The translations under genes and the position numbers were made by a program. Below the pieces are notes generated by a model. That model was given only the letters and a program-made list of their open reading frames with translations, was not told the DNA's origin and did not search any database. From Neocallimastix lanati (nom. inval.) (Eukaryota > Neocallimastigomycota > Neocallimastigomycetes > Neocallimastigales > Neocallimastigaceae): DNA of 64,000 bases. Shown piece after piece: positions 34,955 through 45,515 of this stretch. The number at the start of each line of letters is the position of its first letter. Position 1 is the first letter of the stretch. The stretch is taken from assembly GCA_016946835.1 (NCBI GenBank), contig JACVTC010000249.1:26218-90217 (forward strand), in the 5' to 3' direction.

Positions 34955-35036
34955 ATAATAATAATAATAGTGATAATATTAAATAAATCTTCTTATTGCA
35001 ATTCTTAAACTTGTTTATAATTTAATAATTCTTTCA
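33253..35036 (+). other. Long 5' region of element H
   Basis: 1.8 kb without a gene. It holds a hairpin-forming GGTATAGTTGTTAGTAACTA near 33278, an A-poor T/G-rich block at 33830-34210, a GC-normal structured block at 34420-34680, and two A tracts (34318-34345 and 34911-34951). The overlapping plus-strand frames at 33879-34209 only reflect the T/G-rich block. Confidence 0.6.
34496..34650 (+). other. Structured leader RNA in element H
   Basis: TTATTCGAATA (34496-34506) and TATTCGAATAA (34600-34610) can pair over 11 bp and enclose about 93 nt. Inside, CAACCAAC can pair with GTTCGGTGGTTG. Downstream CTATAG/CTATAG (34629-34650) forms another hairpin. Composition is far less AT-rich than the flanks. 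Confidence 0.5.
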
Positions 35037-38000
35037 ATGTCTTCTTCATCAAACGATTTTCATTTTAATGGCGATTCAGCTAAGCTCAAGGGATTTTTAG
35101 CTTATGTTGGGTTAGCCATTGCACTTCGTCCTGAATATTTCACCAATGATCCGTTAAAAGTAGCTTATACCATCACTTTGTTAAGAGATGAAGCTATGGA
35201 TTGGGCTGCAGACTTGATGAATGAAAATAACCCAGTCCTTGACGATTTTAACGCTTTCATTGAACTTATGAAGGATAGATTCAGTGACGTAGATGCAGTT
35301 TTTAATTGTAATCAAGCTCTTATGCATATTAAGCAAAAAGCATATGGTAAAGTCACTGATTACAATAATGAATTCCGTAGGCTTTCGGAAAAAACGGACT
35401 GGAATGAATTTGCCTTAATGGATGTTTATATTGAAGGATTGCTACCAAGACTTCAAGAAAGAGTAATTAGTTTGTTCCCTCCTCCTGCCAAATTAAGTGA
35501 ACTAATGCGAATTACCAATCGTATAGATCATCAAATGACTCGATTCGCAACGATCAACAATTACAATTCTAGAAATAACAGTAATAATAATAATAATTCT
35601 CGTAATAATAGGAAGTATTTTAGATTTAACTCTAGTAATAATAGAAACGCCAATTCTAATTCTTTTTTCAAATCAAATAATGATTCAAATTACTCTCATT
35701 TATCCCCTGAAGAAAGAGCAAGAAGAATCAAAGAAGGGCTTTGTCTATATTGTGGACAATCAGGCCATAAGTTAATAAATTGTCCAAAGCGAGCAAATAA
35801 ACCTGGCTCCTCCCATATGGCTAGATCTAATTCTTCTAAGAAATTTAATAAAGATTGTATTATTAAGTGTTCCTTTAACTACAAAAATAAATGGATTAAA
35901 GCTAAGGCTCTTATAGATTCCGGCTCCGACTTGAATCTTATGGATAGTAATTTTGCTAAAATTAATAATTTTAAGCTTGTACATGATAATTTAGAAGCTG
36001 ATAACATTACTGGTATTGGTGGTGGCAAAGACGTTGTTGGTAAAACTATACCAATATTATTTAAAGTTAGTAACCTTCAGGTCTTAACAGAATTTTTTGT
36101 TATTGATTTGAACGACAAATTTGAGTGCTTAATTGGTTCTAGATTTCTTAAAGAAAATAAATCATCAATTGATTTCAACAATAATATTTTAAGCTTTTGC
36201 AATAGTAATAACAATGCGTCAGATTCTTCCTTTGTTGAATCAATACCTTCAACCTCGGTTAACTCTACTTCACTTTCTCTTACTTCTAATACTTCCGACT
36301 CTATCTCTTCGAAACCAGCCTATTCCAGTTCATGCACCCCTAATAATTCTTTGTTTGATAATTCTTCTATTTCTCCTTCCGTGTTGAAGAATTCAATTGC
36401 CTCTTCCCCAAACATGGATACTCCAAATAAAACACTTCCCGCCATTTATCTAGAATTCTCTGATGTATTTAGTGAAGAAGAAGCTAAAATCTTACCTCCT
36501 CATTCTAGTTTTGATTGTGCTATTGACCTTAAACCTAATACTAAGTTATATTATAGTGCAATTTATCCCCTTACAATTCCCGAAGAAATAGCTTTAGAAA
36601 AAATTATTAAAGACTATTTAAAATACGGTTTTATTGTTAGGTCAAAATCAGAAGCTGGTCATCCAATTTTATTTGCTCCAAAAGATAATGGTGAGTTACG
36701 TATGTGTATTGATCTTAGGAAACTTAATGAAATCCCATTAGAGATAGTTATCCTATGCCTTTAACAACTGTTATTTTTAATAAAGCTCCTGGTCATAAGT
36801 ATTACTCAAAGCTTGATTTAAAATCTGCTTACTTCCAAATTCGTATCAGGTCTGGAGATGAATACAAAACAGCTTTTGTATGTAGCTTAGGACACTTTGA
36901 ATTTAGAGTTATGCCTTTCGGTTTCAAGAATGCACCTGCCTGTTTTCAAAGAATGATTGATACTGCATTAAGTGACTATTTAGGTAAATTTTGTTATGCC
37001 TATATTGATGATATTATCATTTTTTCTGATGATCTTTCTGAACATCATTTACACGTTAAAAAAGTACTATTACAACTTAGGAAATTTCATTTACATGTTA
37101 ACCTTGAAAAATGTGAGTTTGATAAGTTCGAAGTTAAATTTTTAGGATATTATGTATCTTCAGATGGTCTTAAGATGGATATTAAGAAAGTCTCAGCTAT
37201 TTTAGATTGGCCTGCTCCAACTACAGTTAAAGAAGTTCAATCGTTTCTTGGCCTAGCCAATTTCTACAGACGCTTTATAAAAAATTTTGCTAAAATTGCT
37301 TATCCTCTTAATAAACTTACAAGAAAAAATGTTCCTTTTGTTTGGTCAAAAGATGCTAATGACTCCTTTGAACTTCTTAAACGTTCTTTTACTTCTGCTC
37401 CCATCCTTATTCCTGCTGATCCTAATTCTCAATTTTTTGTTGAAACGGATGCAAGTAATTTTGCGCTTGGATGTATTTTATCCCAAGTTAGCTCTAAAGA
37501 TAATAAGCTTCATCCAATTGCTTTCTATTCTAGAGCTTTTACCTCTGCTGAATGCAATTATCCAATTTATGATAAAGAGTTACTTGCTATTAAAACTGCT
37601 TTTGAAACTTGGAGGTACTATTTAGAAGGTGCTAAGAATACTATTAAAGTTCTTACTGATCATAGAAATCTACTCTACTTTAAGAAACCAGAACAGCTTT
37701 CACAACGTTTAATTAGATGGTCAATGTTCTTTACTCGATTTGACTTTCAAATTGAGTATCGTCCAGGTTCTCGCGGTGGTAAGCCAGATGCTTTATCTCG
37801 CCGTCCTGATTATGATAATCATGAACCTGCTAAACCTTACCAAGTACTTAAACCGGAAAATTTTTGTTTTACTTCAAGGATCTCTATTGAATCAAATCTA
37901 CAAGATGAAATTAAAAAGTGTTACTCCAAGGATCCTTTCTTTAATAATGTTAAGATATATTTTGAAAAGCCTTCTGCTAATGAGAAACCCATTGCTTCGG

Positions 38001-39364
38001 TTGATCTCCTTTCGTTCTCCAATGGTATTCTTTTATATGACAATCTTATTTATATTCCTGAATGCCTTAGATTTAAAATTCTTTGTTCTTGTCATGATTC
38101 TCCTACTGCTGGCCACTTTGGCATAAATAAAACCTCTGACTTAGTTTCTAGAAATTATTGGTGGCCTGGTATGCATAAGGATATTAAAAAATATATTCGT
38201 ACTTGTAATGTGTGCTGCGCTTCAAAAGCTCCTCGTCATAAACCTTACGGTTTACTTAAATCTTTACCCATTGGCAATAATCCTTGGGAATCAATTTCAA
38301 TGGATTTTATAACAGATCTTCCCTCTTCCAATGGTATGTCTTGTATTCTTGTCGTAGTTGATCGCTTTACGAAGATGGCTCATTTTGTTCCCTTTAAATC
38401 AGTTCCCTCTGCTGAGGATTGTGCTGAACAATTTCTTAATTCTATTTTCAAACTTCATGGTCTGCCAAAGGATATTGTGTCGGATAGAGGTACTCAGTTT
38501 ACTTCTAAATTTTGGAATAGATTATTTAATTTACTTCATGTTGATCTTTGTTTATCATCTGCTCATCATCAGCAAACTAATGGTCAAACGGAGAGGGTAA
38601 ACGCAATACTTGAACAATACTTAAGATGTTATGTTAATTATCAACAAAATAATTGGATAGAATATTTATCTCTTGCAGAATTTGCTTACAATAACACAAT
38701 ACAAGAATCTGCAAATGCTACTCCTTTCTTTCTTAATTATGGGTTCAATCCTAAATTTGATCCTTCTACTCCAGATGTTTCTATTGTCCCTCGTGCTGAA
38801 ATTATTGCTAAAGACCTAAAAGAATTAAGAAATGTACTTAAAGAAAATCTTCAAAGTGCAGTTAATTTTCAAAAAAAATATTATGATGATAAACATATGT
38901 CTCCGCCTGAGTTTAAAGTTGGCTCAAAAGTTTGGCTGTTAAGGAATGATTTAATAAATAATAAAAAAGGTAAACTTGCTCCTAAGAAATCTGGTCCATT
39001 TACTATTTTAAAGAAAATTTCAGATGTAAGTTATAAATTAAAGTTACCAAACTCTTTTAGGGTCTTTCCAGTTTTCCACGTTTCACTTCTTGAGCCAGCC
39101 TATGAAAATGAATTTACAGAAAGAAATATCCCAACTCCAAAACCTATTATACTTAATGGAGAAAAAGAATATGAAGTTGAATCTATTCTTGATTCAAAGA
39201 AATTTCATAACAAAATTAAATATTTAATTCATTGGAAAGGTTATGATGATTCTGAAAACTCATGGGAACCTTTTGAGAATCTTCATTGCAATAAACTTCT
39301 TGCCGAATTCCACAAGAAGTTTCCAAATAAACCAAAACCTAAGACGTCTGGAATCCGTCTCTAA
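35037..39364 (+). pseudogene. gag-pol: Gag-Pol of element H, one frameshift
   Basis: Gag, protease and the first part of RT run to a premature stop at 36764. The rest continues in another frame from about 36755 to 39364. A base is missing near 36734-36736 within the KLNE...RDSYP block of RT. Order: Gag capsid domain (residues 1-170), Asn/Ser tract, CCHC knuckle CLYCGQSGHKLINC (about 237-250), protease LIDSGSDLN (about 292), Ser-rich linker, RT (YIDD near 37001), RNase H ([10 protein letters not shown]), integrase HHCC ([10 protein letters not shown]...CNVCC) and core (DRGTQF, QTERVN), then chromodomain (YEVESILDS...[17 protein letters not shown], 39170-39275). Chromodomains bind methylated histone tails and direct integration to heterochromatin. 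Apart from the one shift all motifs are intact. Confidence 0.87.
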
Positions 39365-39458
39365 GGGAGAGAGTTATAACAGAATCAATAATTACAATTA
39401 TTTTATTATTTTAATATTTAGTATTATTTTTCAATAAAGTTTTAAAACAAATAATTAA

Positions 39459-40526
39459 TGTTATGGTTCGAGGAATTCAAAAAAAAAAAATTATATAATA
39501 TTAAAACACAAAAAAAAATTTTATTCTTTCACAATAATTTTTATTTATTTATTATATTTTTATTTTAATTTTTATTTTATTTTTATTATTATTTTTATTT
39601 ATTTATTTTATTTTTATTTTATTTTTATTATTATTTTTATTTATTTATTTTATTTTTATTTTATTTTTATTATTATTTTTATTTTATTTTTATTATTATT
39701 TTTATTTATTTTTATTTTCTTTTTTTTTTTTTTTTTTATTTATTTATTTTTATTATTTCTATTTTTTTTTCCTTTTTTTTTTTTTTTCTCTCTCCCCTAA
39801 AAAGGGGTTCCAAGGTAGTCAATTTATATCTTTTTGAAGATATAAAAGTAGCAAAGCCTCTGGAAGTGGTTGAAGAGATGGAAAAACAATAGATTTTTAA
39901 ATCTTATTGATTATTTCCTTATTGTAATAAATAGAAATTTTATTATTTCCTAATATTCAAATTAACCAAAATAAATCTATAATATAAAAGATGCATTATA
40001 GATAAGAATTAAACAAAAAAAAAGAGAAGCAGTATTACAATAAAATTGAATACTTTAACTTAATTTTGATACTAATTTAATATGTAATCTTATATATTAA
40101 TTTGAATGACATAATAGAAAATAAAATACATTTATTAATATATGAAAAATCTTTTACAATTTTAAATACAGAAAATTTTATTTTATTTATTTCTTTCATT
40201 TCAATTATTTCTTAATTCGAAAGACAGAAATATTGATAAAGTTATTTAAGTTGTTTATATACAGGAATTATTCCTTATTTAGAAAAATAATACTAAAAGT
40301 AATTAGTACTATGTTATTGCTAAACTCTCATAAATTTAATTTACCTTTATAAGGAATGAACATAAATTTAAATTAAATTTTATGTATAAACTTAAATTTT
40401 CAGATCAAATAATATAGTAAAATTATTAATGTAAAGAATACATAAATTTATTAATATTTTAAAAATCACCTTGACTATATTAAAAGGTTTTTAATAAGAA
40501 TCAATTTATTACTTCATTCTTTATCA
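39459..40526 (-). repeat. Solo LTR related to D, TSD TTAA
   Basis: TGTTATGGTTCGAGG...TTCATTCTTTATCA, flanked by TTAA at 39455-39458 and 40527-40530. Ends match the D LTR but the interior differs. It contains (TTTATTTTTATT)n at 39540-39720, a small CCCCT/AGGGG hairpin near 39797 and a D-like ATCTTTTTGAAGATATAAAA block. Confidence 0.65.
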
Positions 40527-40530
40527 TTAA

Positions 40531-41373
40531 TGTTATGGTTCGGGTTTTATTAGAATTTTATTTAATTATTTATTTTTAATATTTTTTCTGTCTACATTTT
40601 AATTATTGAAAAACTTCACTTATTTATACTTTTTGAAAAAAAATAAATATGTAAAGCCTTTCTACATTTTATTATCATATTTAAAAAAAAAAATATTTAC
40701 TATTACTAATTACTTAAAATTTTATATTAATTTAAATTAACTAATTCATAAGTATTTTTATTTTAATAAATTTTGTTTACATAATTTTATATTATTTTTC
40801 ATATACTAAAACTAAATTATTTAATATATACGAAAAGTAACAAACAAAATTTAAAAAGATTTTACAGAAAAATAAAGTTATTTTAATCAAGAATGTTAAT
40901 ATAATATTCTTATATTTTATATAAAATAAATTTAAAAACTATAATATATTTAATATTTATTATTAATCAATTAAGATTTGATTTTATTTGTGGGGAATAA
41001 AAATATAAAATAATCAATTTAAAAATAAAATAAAATACTAAAAAGAATACAAGTTTAATATTGATACAATATAATAATAATATAATAATATATTTGAAAA
41101 TAAAAATAAAATATTAATATTGATAATAAACACTTTAATAAAATAATAAAATTTAAGGTTAAATTATAGATATTGATATTAATAATAAAAATATAAAATT
41201 ATTGATAATATTTTAGAAACTTTTAATAAAAATATAAAAAAAAATAAATATATTTAGAAAATATTTTAGTATAGAAAATATAGTAAAGTAATATTAAGTA
41301 AAGAATAATATAATGGATTCTAAAGTAAGTTGAAATTCTAATTAATAATCCATTATATGTTCGTTCTTTACCA
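40531..41373 (-). repeat. 3' LTR of element D
   Basis: 843 bp, TGTTATGGTTCGGG...TTCGTTCTTTACCA. Sense purine tract AGTGTGGGCATCT (41374-41386 on the plus strand reads AGATGCCCACACT) lies directly upstream in sense orientation. Confidence 0.9.
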
Positions 41374-41396
41374 AGATGCCCACACTAAGACTCAAG

Positions 41397-44300
41397 CTAA
41401 TCTATAGCTGAGTTATACTTTACTATATTTTTCAAATGAACATTACGATTCATTTGAATCAGAGTATTTGGGTCCGCAAGTGTTACGGTATTAAATTGTT
41501 TTTTTATTACTTTTAAAGGACCGACAAAATAAGGTTCTAATTTAGAACGACTAAAATTTCGAACAAGAACTAAATCACCGATTCTTATGTTTTTGGAATT
41601 TTTCATGCTATTTTTTTCTTCCCTTCGGTTGGCCCAATATTTACTTGCGTTCTTTACATTTTCAGCTGCTTCCATGGTCCACCTATAATGTGAGATAAAT
41701 TTTTCTAAAAGAATTTCATCTGAAGATTTATTCACTCCTTGTGTAGGTCTAGCAGCAATGTCGAAAGGCTGTTGATCCTCACGACCATAAACTAATTCGA
41801 AGCTAGAATGTTTGGTTACAGAATTCTTTGTAGTTCTAAGGGCCCACAAGGCTGAAGGTAATACCTCATCCCAGTCTTTATTTTCTTCACCAAGTAATCT
41901 CAATAATTTACCAATTTCTTTATTCCTATTTTCAACCAATCCATTACTTTCTGGGTGATAGGTAGTGGTAAATTTTACGTAAACATCATATAAGTCCAGG
42001 AATATTTTAGTCATATCCGATGTGAATTGAACGCCATTATCCGTTGTAATGACTTGAGGAACTCCATGTCTAGCGAAAACATTTATTAAAAACTTAATGA
42101 TGTCCTTAGATGTAATATTTTCAGTAGGTTCAGCCTCCACCCACTTTGTGAAATAATCCACCGCAACAATGATATATTGGTTTTTATTACCAGTTTTTAT
42201 TAAGGGACCAATAATATCAAGTCCAAGATGAGTAAAAGAGCCTTCAACTTCTGTTGGAATGTTTTCGGTTGGTTCTGGATATGGCTGAGGGCGATTTAAC
42301 TGACATTTTTCGCATTTTGAAATTATCCGTTTTATATCGTTGACCATATCATTCCAGTAGTAACTTTTTCTAAGTCTTTGATATGTTTTATAATAACCTT
42401 CATGGCCAACATGATGTGCTTCGAGAATTAATTTTAGTTTTTCATTTGTTTCGGTAACAAGTTTTCTATAATTATTTCCATCTATAAAATAATCTATACC
42501 ATCAATCTTTGTAAATTTTTCTTCAATAAATTCTTTAATTACTTTAGAAAGTGAATCATTTTCATCATCTTTATTCGTTTTTATAGCTAATACCTTTTGT
42601 TCTTTATCGTTCTTCATTCTAGATAAAGCGTCGGCTACTACATTCTTTTTACCTTGCTCATAGCGAATATCCACTTTTAGCATACTTGCAGTCAAACACC
42701 ATCTTGTTTGTCGTGCATTATTCGGTTCCTTATTATTAAATAAACCTAGTAGAGGTTTGTGATCTGTAAAAACTATGGTTCTAAAGGGGCTTCCCATAAT
42801 ATAAGGTTTTAATTTAGTAATACAATAATATAAAGCCGTTCCTTCCAAATCGGTTATTCCATAATTCTTTTCTGCTTTGGTTAAGCTACGGCTAATGAAA
42901 TGAATCGGGTGTTCTATTTCCGATTCGTCTTTCTGCAATAAAACTCCACCAATACCTTCATATGATGCATCTGTTCGAATAATGAATTCTTTGGAAAAAT
43001 CAGGATATTTTAAAATAGGAGCATTAATTAATTTTTCTTTTAATTTGGTAAAACTTTGTTTTTGTTCATTATTCCATTTATATTTTACGCCTTTTCTTAA
43101 TAGCTTACAAAGAGGAGCTGAGGTTTGAGCATATTCATTTATAAAGTTCCTATAATATCCTACAGCACCTAAGAATGATCTTAACTCATGTATATTCGTG
43201 GGTTCTTTCCAGGCTTTAATTGCTTCAATTTTACTATTTTGAGGACTAAGACCCTTAGTAGAAATCTTGTGACCAAGAACTTCAACTTCCGTTTGCATAA
43301 AGTGACATTTTTCAATATTAATTTTTAATTTATGTTCCTTGAAGATTGCTAATACCTGCTTTATGTGTTGGATATGTTCTTCGACAGTTTTTGAATATAT
43401 AAGTATATCATCAATAAAGTTGAAAACACATTTTCCGATTAAAGGAAATAAAATTCTATTCATTTCCCGTTGGAAGGTAGCCGGAGCTCCAGTTAATCCG
43501 AAAGGCATAACTTTGAATTGGTAGTTGCCAAATTTGGTTGTAAAACTGGTTATTTCAACACTTTCTTCGTCCATTAGGATTTGATGGTAACCTGAGTATA
43601 GATCCATAGTAGTAAAGATTTTGGCACCATCTAAACTGTCAAATATCTCGTCAATATATGGAAGGGCATAAGAGTCTTTTTCGGTTAGATCATTCACCTT
43701 GCGGTAGTCCACACACAATCTCCATTTTCCATTAGCCTTTGGGACCACAACAACAGGTGAAGACCATTCTGAATAAGATGGTACAACTAGCTTTTTCTTA
43801 ATAAGTTTAATTAGTTCTTCTTTAATAATATCCGATTTAAATTTGGTTACCCTGTAACATCTTTGTTTAACAGGTTTTGCGTTCGCTTTCAAGTTAATCT
43901 TATGAGGTGCTAAGTCTGACGGGGTTAATTCTTCAGAAGATGTCGCTATAATGTCCAAGTTTTCTTCAAGTAATTTTACTATTACATCTTTATAATCTTT
44001 ACAAAGACTTGCTAAAAATTTTTCATCATGGATATACTCTTGCGGGGATAGACCTTCAAGTTTCTTTAATTCATTAGTTGTGTCTTCATCTTCAAGTATT
44101 TTCCTTACTATACATACTAATTTTTCTTCTTCTTGGAAATTATTATTAATAGGAGCTATAACGTCGATTAGTCCTTGAGAATTAAATTGACATAAACTAT
44201 ATCTTATAGGATGGATAAAAAGATTGTGTTCTACTTGAGTTTGAAAATTAATCAACAAATCATAAAATGGGTCATCATCATCAATTATACGAAAATCTAC

Positions 44301-45509
44301 TATCATTTTATAATCATTAATCTTAACAGGTATTCGTACAATGATTCCTTCTGAATACTCATCATTCTTAGTCGCTAAACGTATCCTTCCACGACTAATA
44401 CCTACTTCTTCATAATTTCCAGGTAATTTCTCATAAAATTTTTTTGTGATAACATTGAGATTGCTACAAGAATCAATTAGTGCTTTACCAGGAATTTCAT
44501 CTACTGTTACATCAACCATGGCAATATCTTCTTCTGAGGTTTCCTTACTTTTGCTAATATAAGAGTGATCAATATTATTTACCAAGGTAGCAGCAGCAAT
44601 AGTATTGTTTAATGCACCTATTATTTTCTTTTCAGGTTTTTCTAATTTTAATCCTTGACTTACTTGACTTCTGACTTTTGGAGAAACATTGAGGAGCTGA
44701 CCGAAACTAATATTACACTTGGTTTCATTCAAATCTTGTAAAACATTATATTCTTCCTGATCCTTACACATCTTGATGTTCCTAAGCGTTCTACTAATTG
44801 TTGCTTTTTCTTTAGGCTCTTGAAAATCTATGAGCTTCTGTAATGTAATATTCTCATGACCTTCGTCATTAAGCTTTTCAGGAACTTCAATAACTTCCAT
44901 TTCATTGATTTGTTTTGTTTTAATAATTTTATCGTTTTCATTATCAATTAATTTATTTAATCGTTGATGCATTTTATCACTAGTAGTACTGATGCTATTT
45001 CTTTGTTTTGAAGAATCCAGACTTTGCTTTTCTCTTATAGTAATATTATCCTCCCTTTCCTTCCTTTTTCCCTTGTTATTTCCAAAGTTAGCTCTTTCTT
45101 TATTCCGAATTTGTTTTTCTTTGGCTTTCTCAATATTTATATTAGGCTGCGCCATTATCGAAGGATGTAGTTGATTTTTATTTTTAACAATTATTCTATT
45201 TTCTATTTCCTTCTCTTTTATCTTTCTTATTGCAGGAGTTGTTATAGGGGTAGGATTATCTTTGAGACTTTTACGTTGTCTCTTTTCATTATTTTCACTA
45301 GTTTCATCGTTAGTCGTCAACTTCCTTTTTGTCGCACTAACTATAAATTCTACATCATTCTCATTATCGGATTCTTTGTGAGTTTCATTAGTATAGGAAG
45401 CATCTTCTTTTTCTTCCTTATTATAATCATTTGTACTACTAGGAATGGATTTGTATTGTAATGAAGCTATTTTATTTTTATAGGGAGTGCTTCCTCTCCC
45501 TTTTAGTGG
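41397..45509 (-). CDS. pol: Pol of element D, read by -1 frameshift
   Basis: The frame has no ATG near its start; it is open upstream to the gag slippery site, and the first codon after a -1 slip is CCA at 45509-45507 (1,371 codons in all). A TTG at 45320 is not a convincing start. Counting from that TTG: protease LIDSCSNLNVI near 280 (DSC, not DSG); RT with CVDYRKVND and FIDD near 637 (Phe where Tyr is usual); RNase H RTDASYEGIG near 783; integrase HHCC (HHVGHEG...CEKCQLN) near 967 and core (LDIIGP, TDNGVQF, GLVENRNKEI). It ends in a GPY/F-like block (YFVGPLKVI) without chromodomain. It is the closest relative of the E Pol in this window. Open throughout, so potentially functional. Confidence 0.9.
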   Translation of the reverse strand, partial: PLKGRGSTPYKNKIASLQYKSIPSSTNDYNKEEKEDASYTNETHKESDNENDVEFIVSATKRKLTTNDETSENNEKRQRKSLKDNPTPITTPAIRKIKEKEIENRIIVKNKNQLHPSIMAQPNINIEKAKEKQIRNKERANFGNNKGKRKEREDNITIREKQSLDSSKQRNSISTTSDKMHQRLNKLIDNENDKIIKTKQINEMEVIEVPEKLNDEGHENITLQKLIDFQEPKEKATISRTLRNIKMCKDQEEYNVLQDLNETKCNISFGQLLNVSPKVRSQVSQGLKLEKPEKKIIGALNNTIAAATLVNNIDHSYISKSKETSEEDIAMVDVTVDEIPGKALIDSCSNLNVITKKFYEKLPGNYEEVGISRGRIRLATKNDEYSEGIIVRIPVKINDYKMIVDFRIIDDDDPFYDLLINFQTQVEHNLFIHPIRYSLCQFNSQGLIDVIAPINNNFQEEEKLVCIVRKILEDEDTTNELKKLEGLSPQEYIHDEKFLASLCKDYKDVIVKLLEENLDIIATSSEELTPSDLAPHKINLKANAKPVKQRCYRVTKFKSDIIKEELIKLIKKKLVVPSYSEWSSPVVVVPKANGKWRLCVDYRKVNDLTEKDSYALPYIDEIFDSLDGAKIFTTMDLYSGYHQILMDEESVEITSFTTKFGNYQFKVMPFGLTGAPATFQREMNRILFPLIGKCVFNFIDDILIYSKTVEEHIQHIKQVLAIFKEHKLKINIEKCHFMQTEVEVLGHKISTKGLSPQNSKIEAIKAWKEPTNIHELRSFLGAVGYYRNFINEYAQTSAPLCKLLRKGVKYKWNNEQKQSFTKLKEKLINAPILKYPDFSKEFIIRTDASYEGIGGVLLQKDESEIEHPIHFISRSLTKAEKNYGITDLEGTALYYCITKLKPYIMGSPFRTIVFTDHKPLLGLFNNKEPNNARQTRWCLTASMLKVDIRYEQGKKNVVADALSRMKNDKEQKVLAIKTNKDDENDSLSKVIKEFIEEKFTKIDGIDYFIDGNNYRKLVTETNEKLKLILEAHHVGHEGYYKTYQRLRKSYYWNDMVNDIKRIISKCEKCQLNRPQPYPEPTENIPTEVEGSFTHLGLDIIGPLIKTGNKNQYIIVAVDYFTKWVEAEPTENITSKDIIKFLINVFARHGVPQVITTDNGVQFTSDMTKIFLDLYDVYVKFTTTYHPESNGLVENRNKEIGKLLRLLGEENKDWDEVLPSALWALRTTKNSVTKHSSFELVYGREDQQPFDIAARPTQGVNKSSDEILLEKFISHYRWTMEAAENVKNASKYWANRREEKNSMKNSKNIRIGDLVLVRNFSRSKLEPYFVGPLKVIKKQFNTVTLADPNTLIQMNRNVHLKNIVKYNSAID

Positions 45510-45515
45510 TTTAAA
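45463..45515 (-). promoter_or_regulatory. -1 frameshift signal of element D, possible pseudoknot
   Basis: Heptamer T-TTA-AAC (45515-45509) in the gag frame, two codons before the gag stop (AAC CAC TAA). Then stem GGGAG/CTCCC with loop AGGAAGCA (45500-45483), 8 nt after the heptamer. Loop bases GAAGC can pair with GCTTC at 45467-45463, which would make an H-type pseudoknot. Confidence 0.82.

Larger units (their letters stand above)
33253..39458 (+). mobile_element. Element H: chromodomain Ty3/gypsy retrotransposon, LTRs not identified
   Basis: Encodes Gag-Pol in one frame, as Tf1/sushi elements do, ending with a chromodomain. A purine tract AAGGGAGAGAG follows the stop at 39364-39374. I could not find a direct repeat pair to serve as LTRs. 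The 5' side has a TATAAATATGAG box near 33560 and a structured leader; the 3' side is cut by a D-related LTR at 39459. Probably a damaged or truncated copy. Confidence 0.7.

Noticed and set aside
45320-45461. TTG at 45320 as start of D pol, and the plus-strand frame at 45171-45461
   Set aside because: The pol frame is open upstream to the slippery site and a TTG start is not expected; the plus-strand frame is a shadow.
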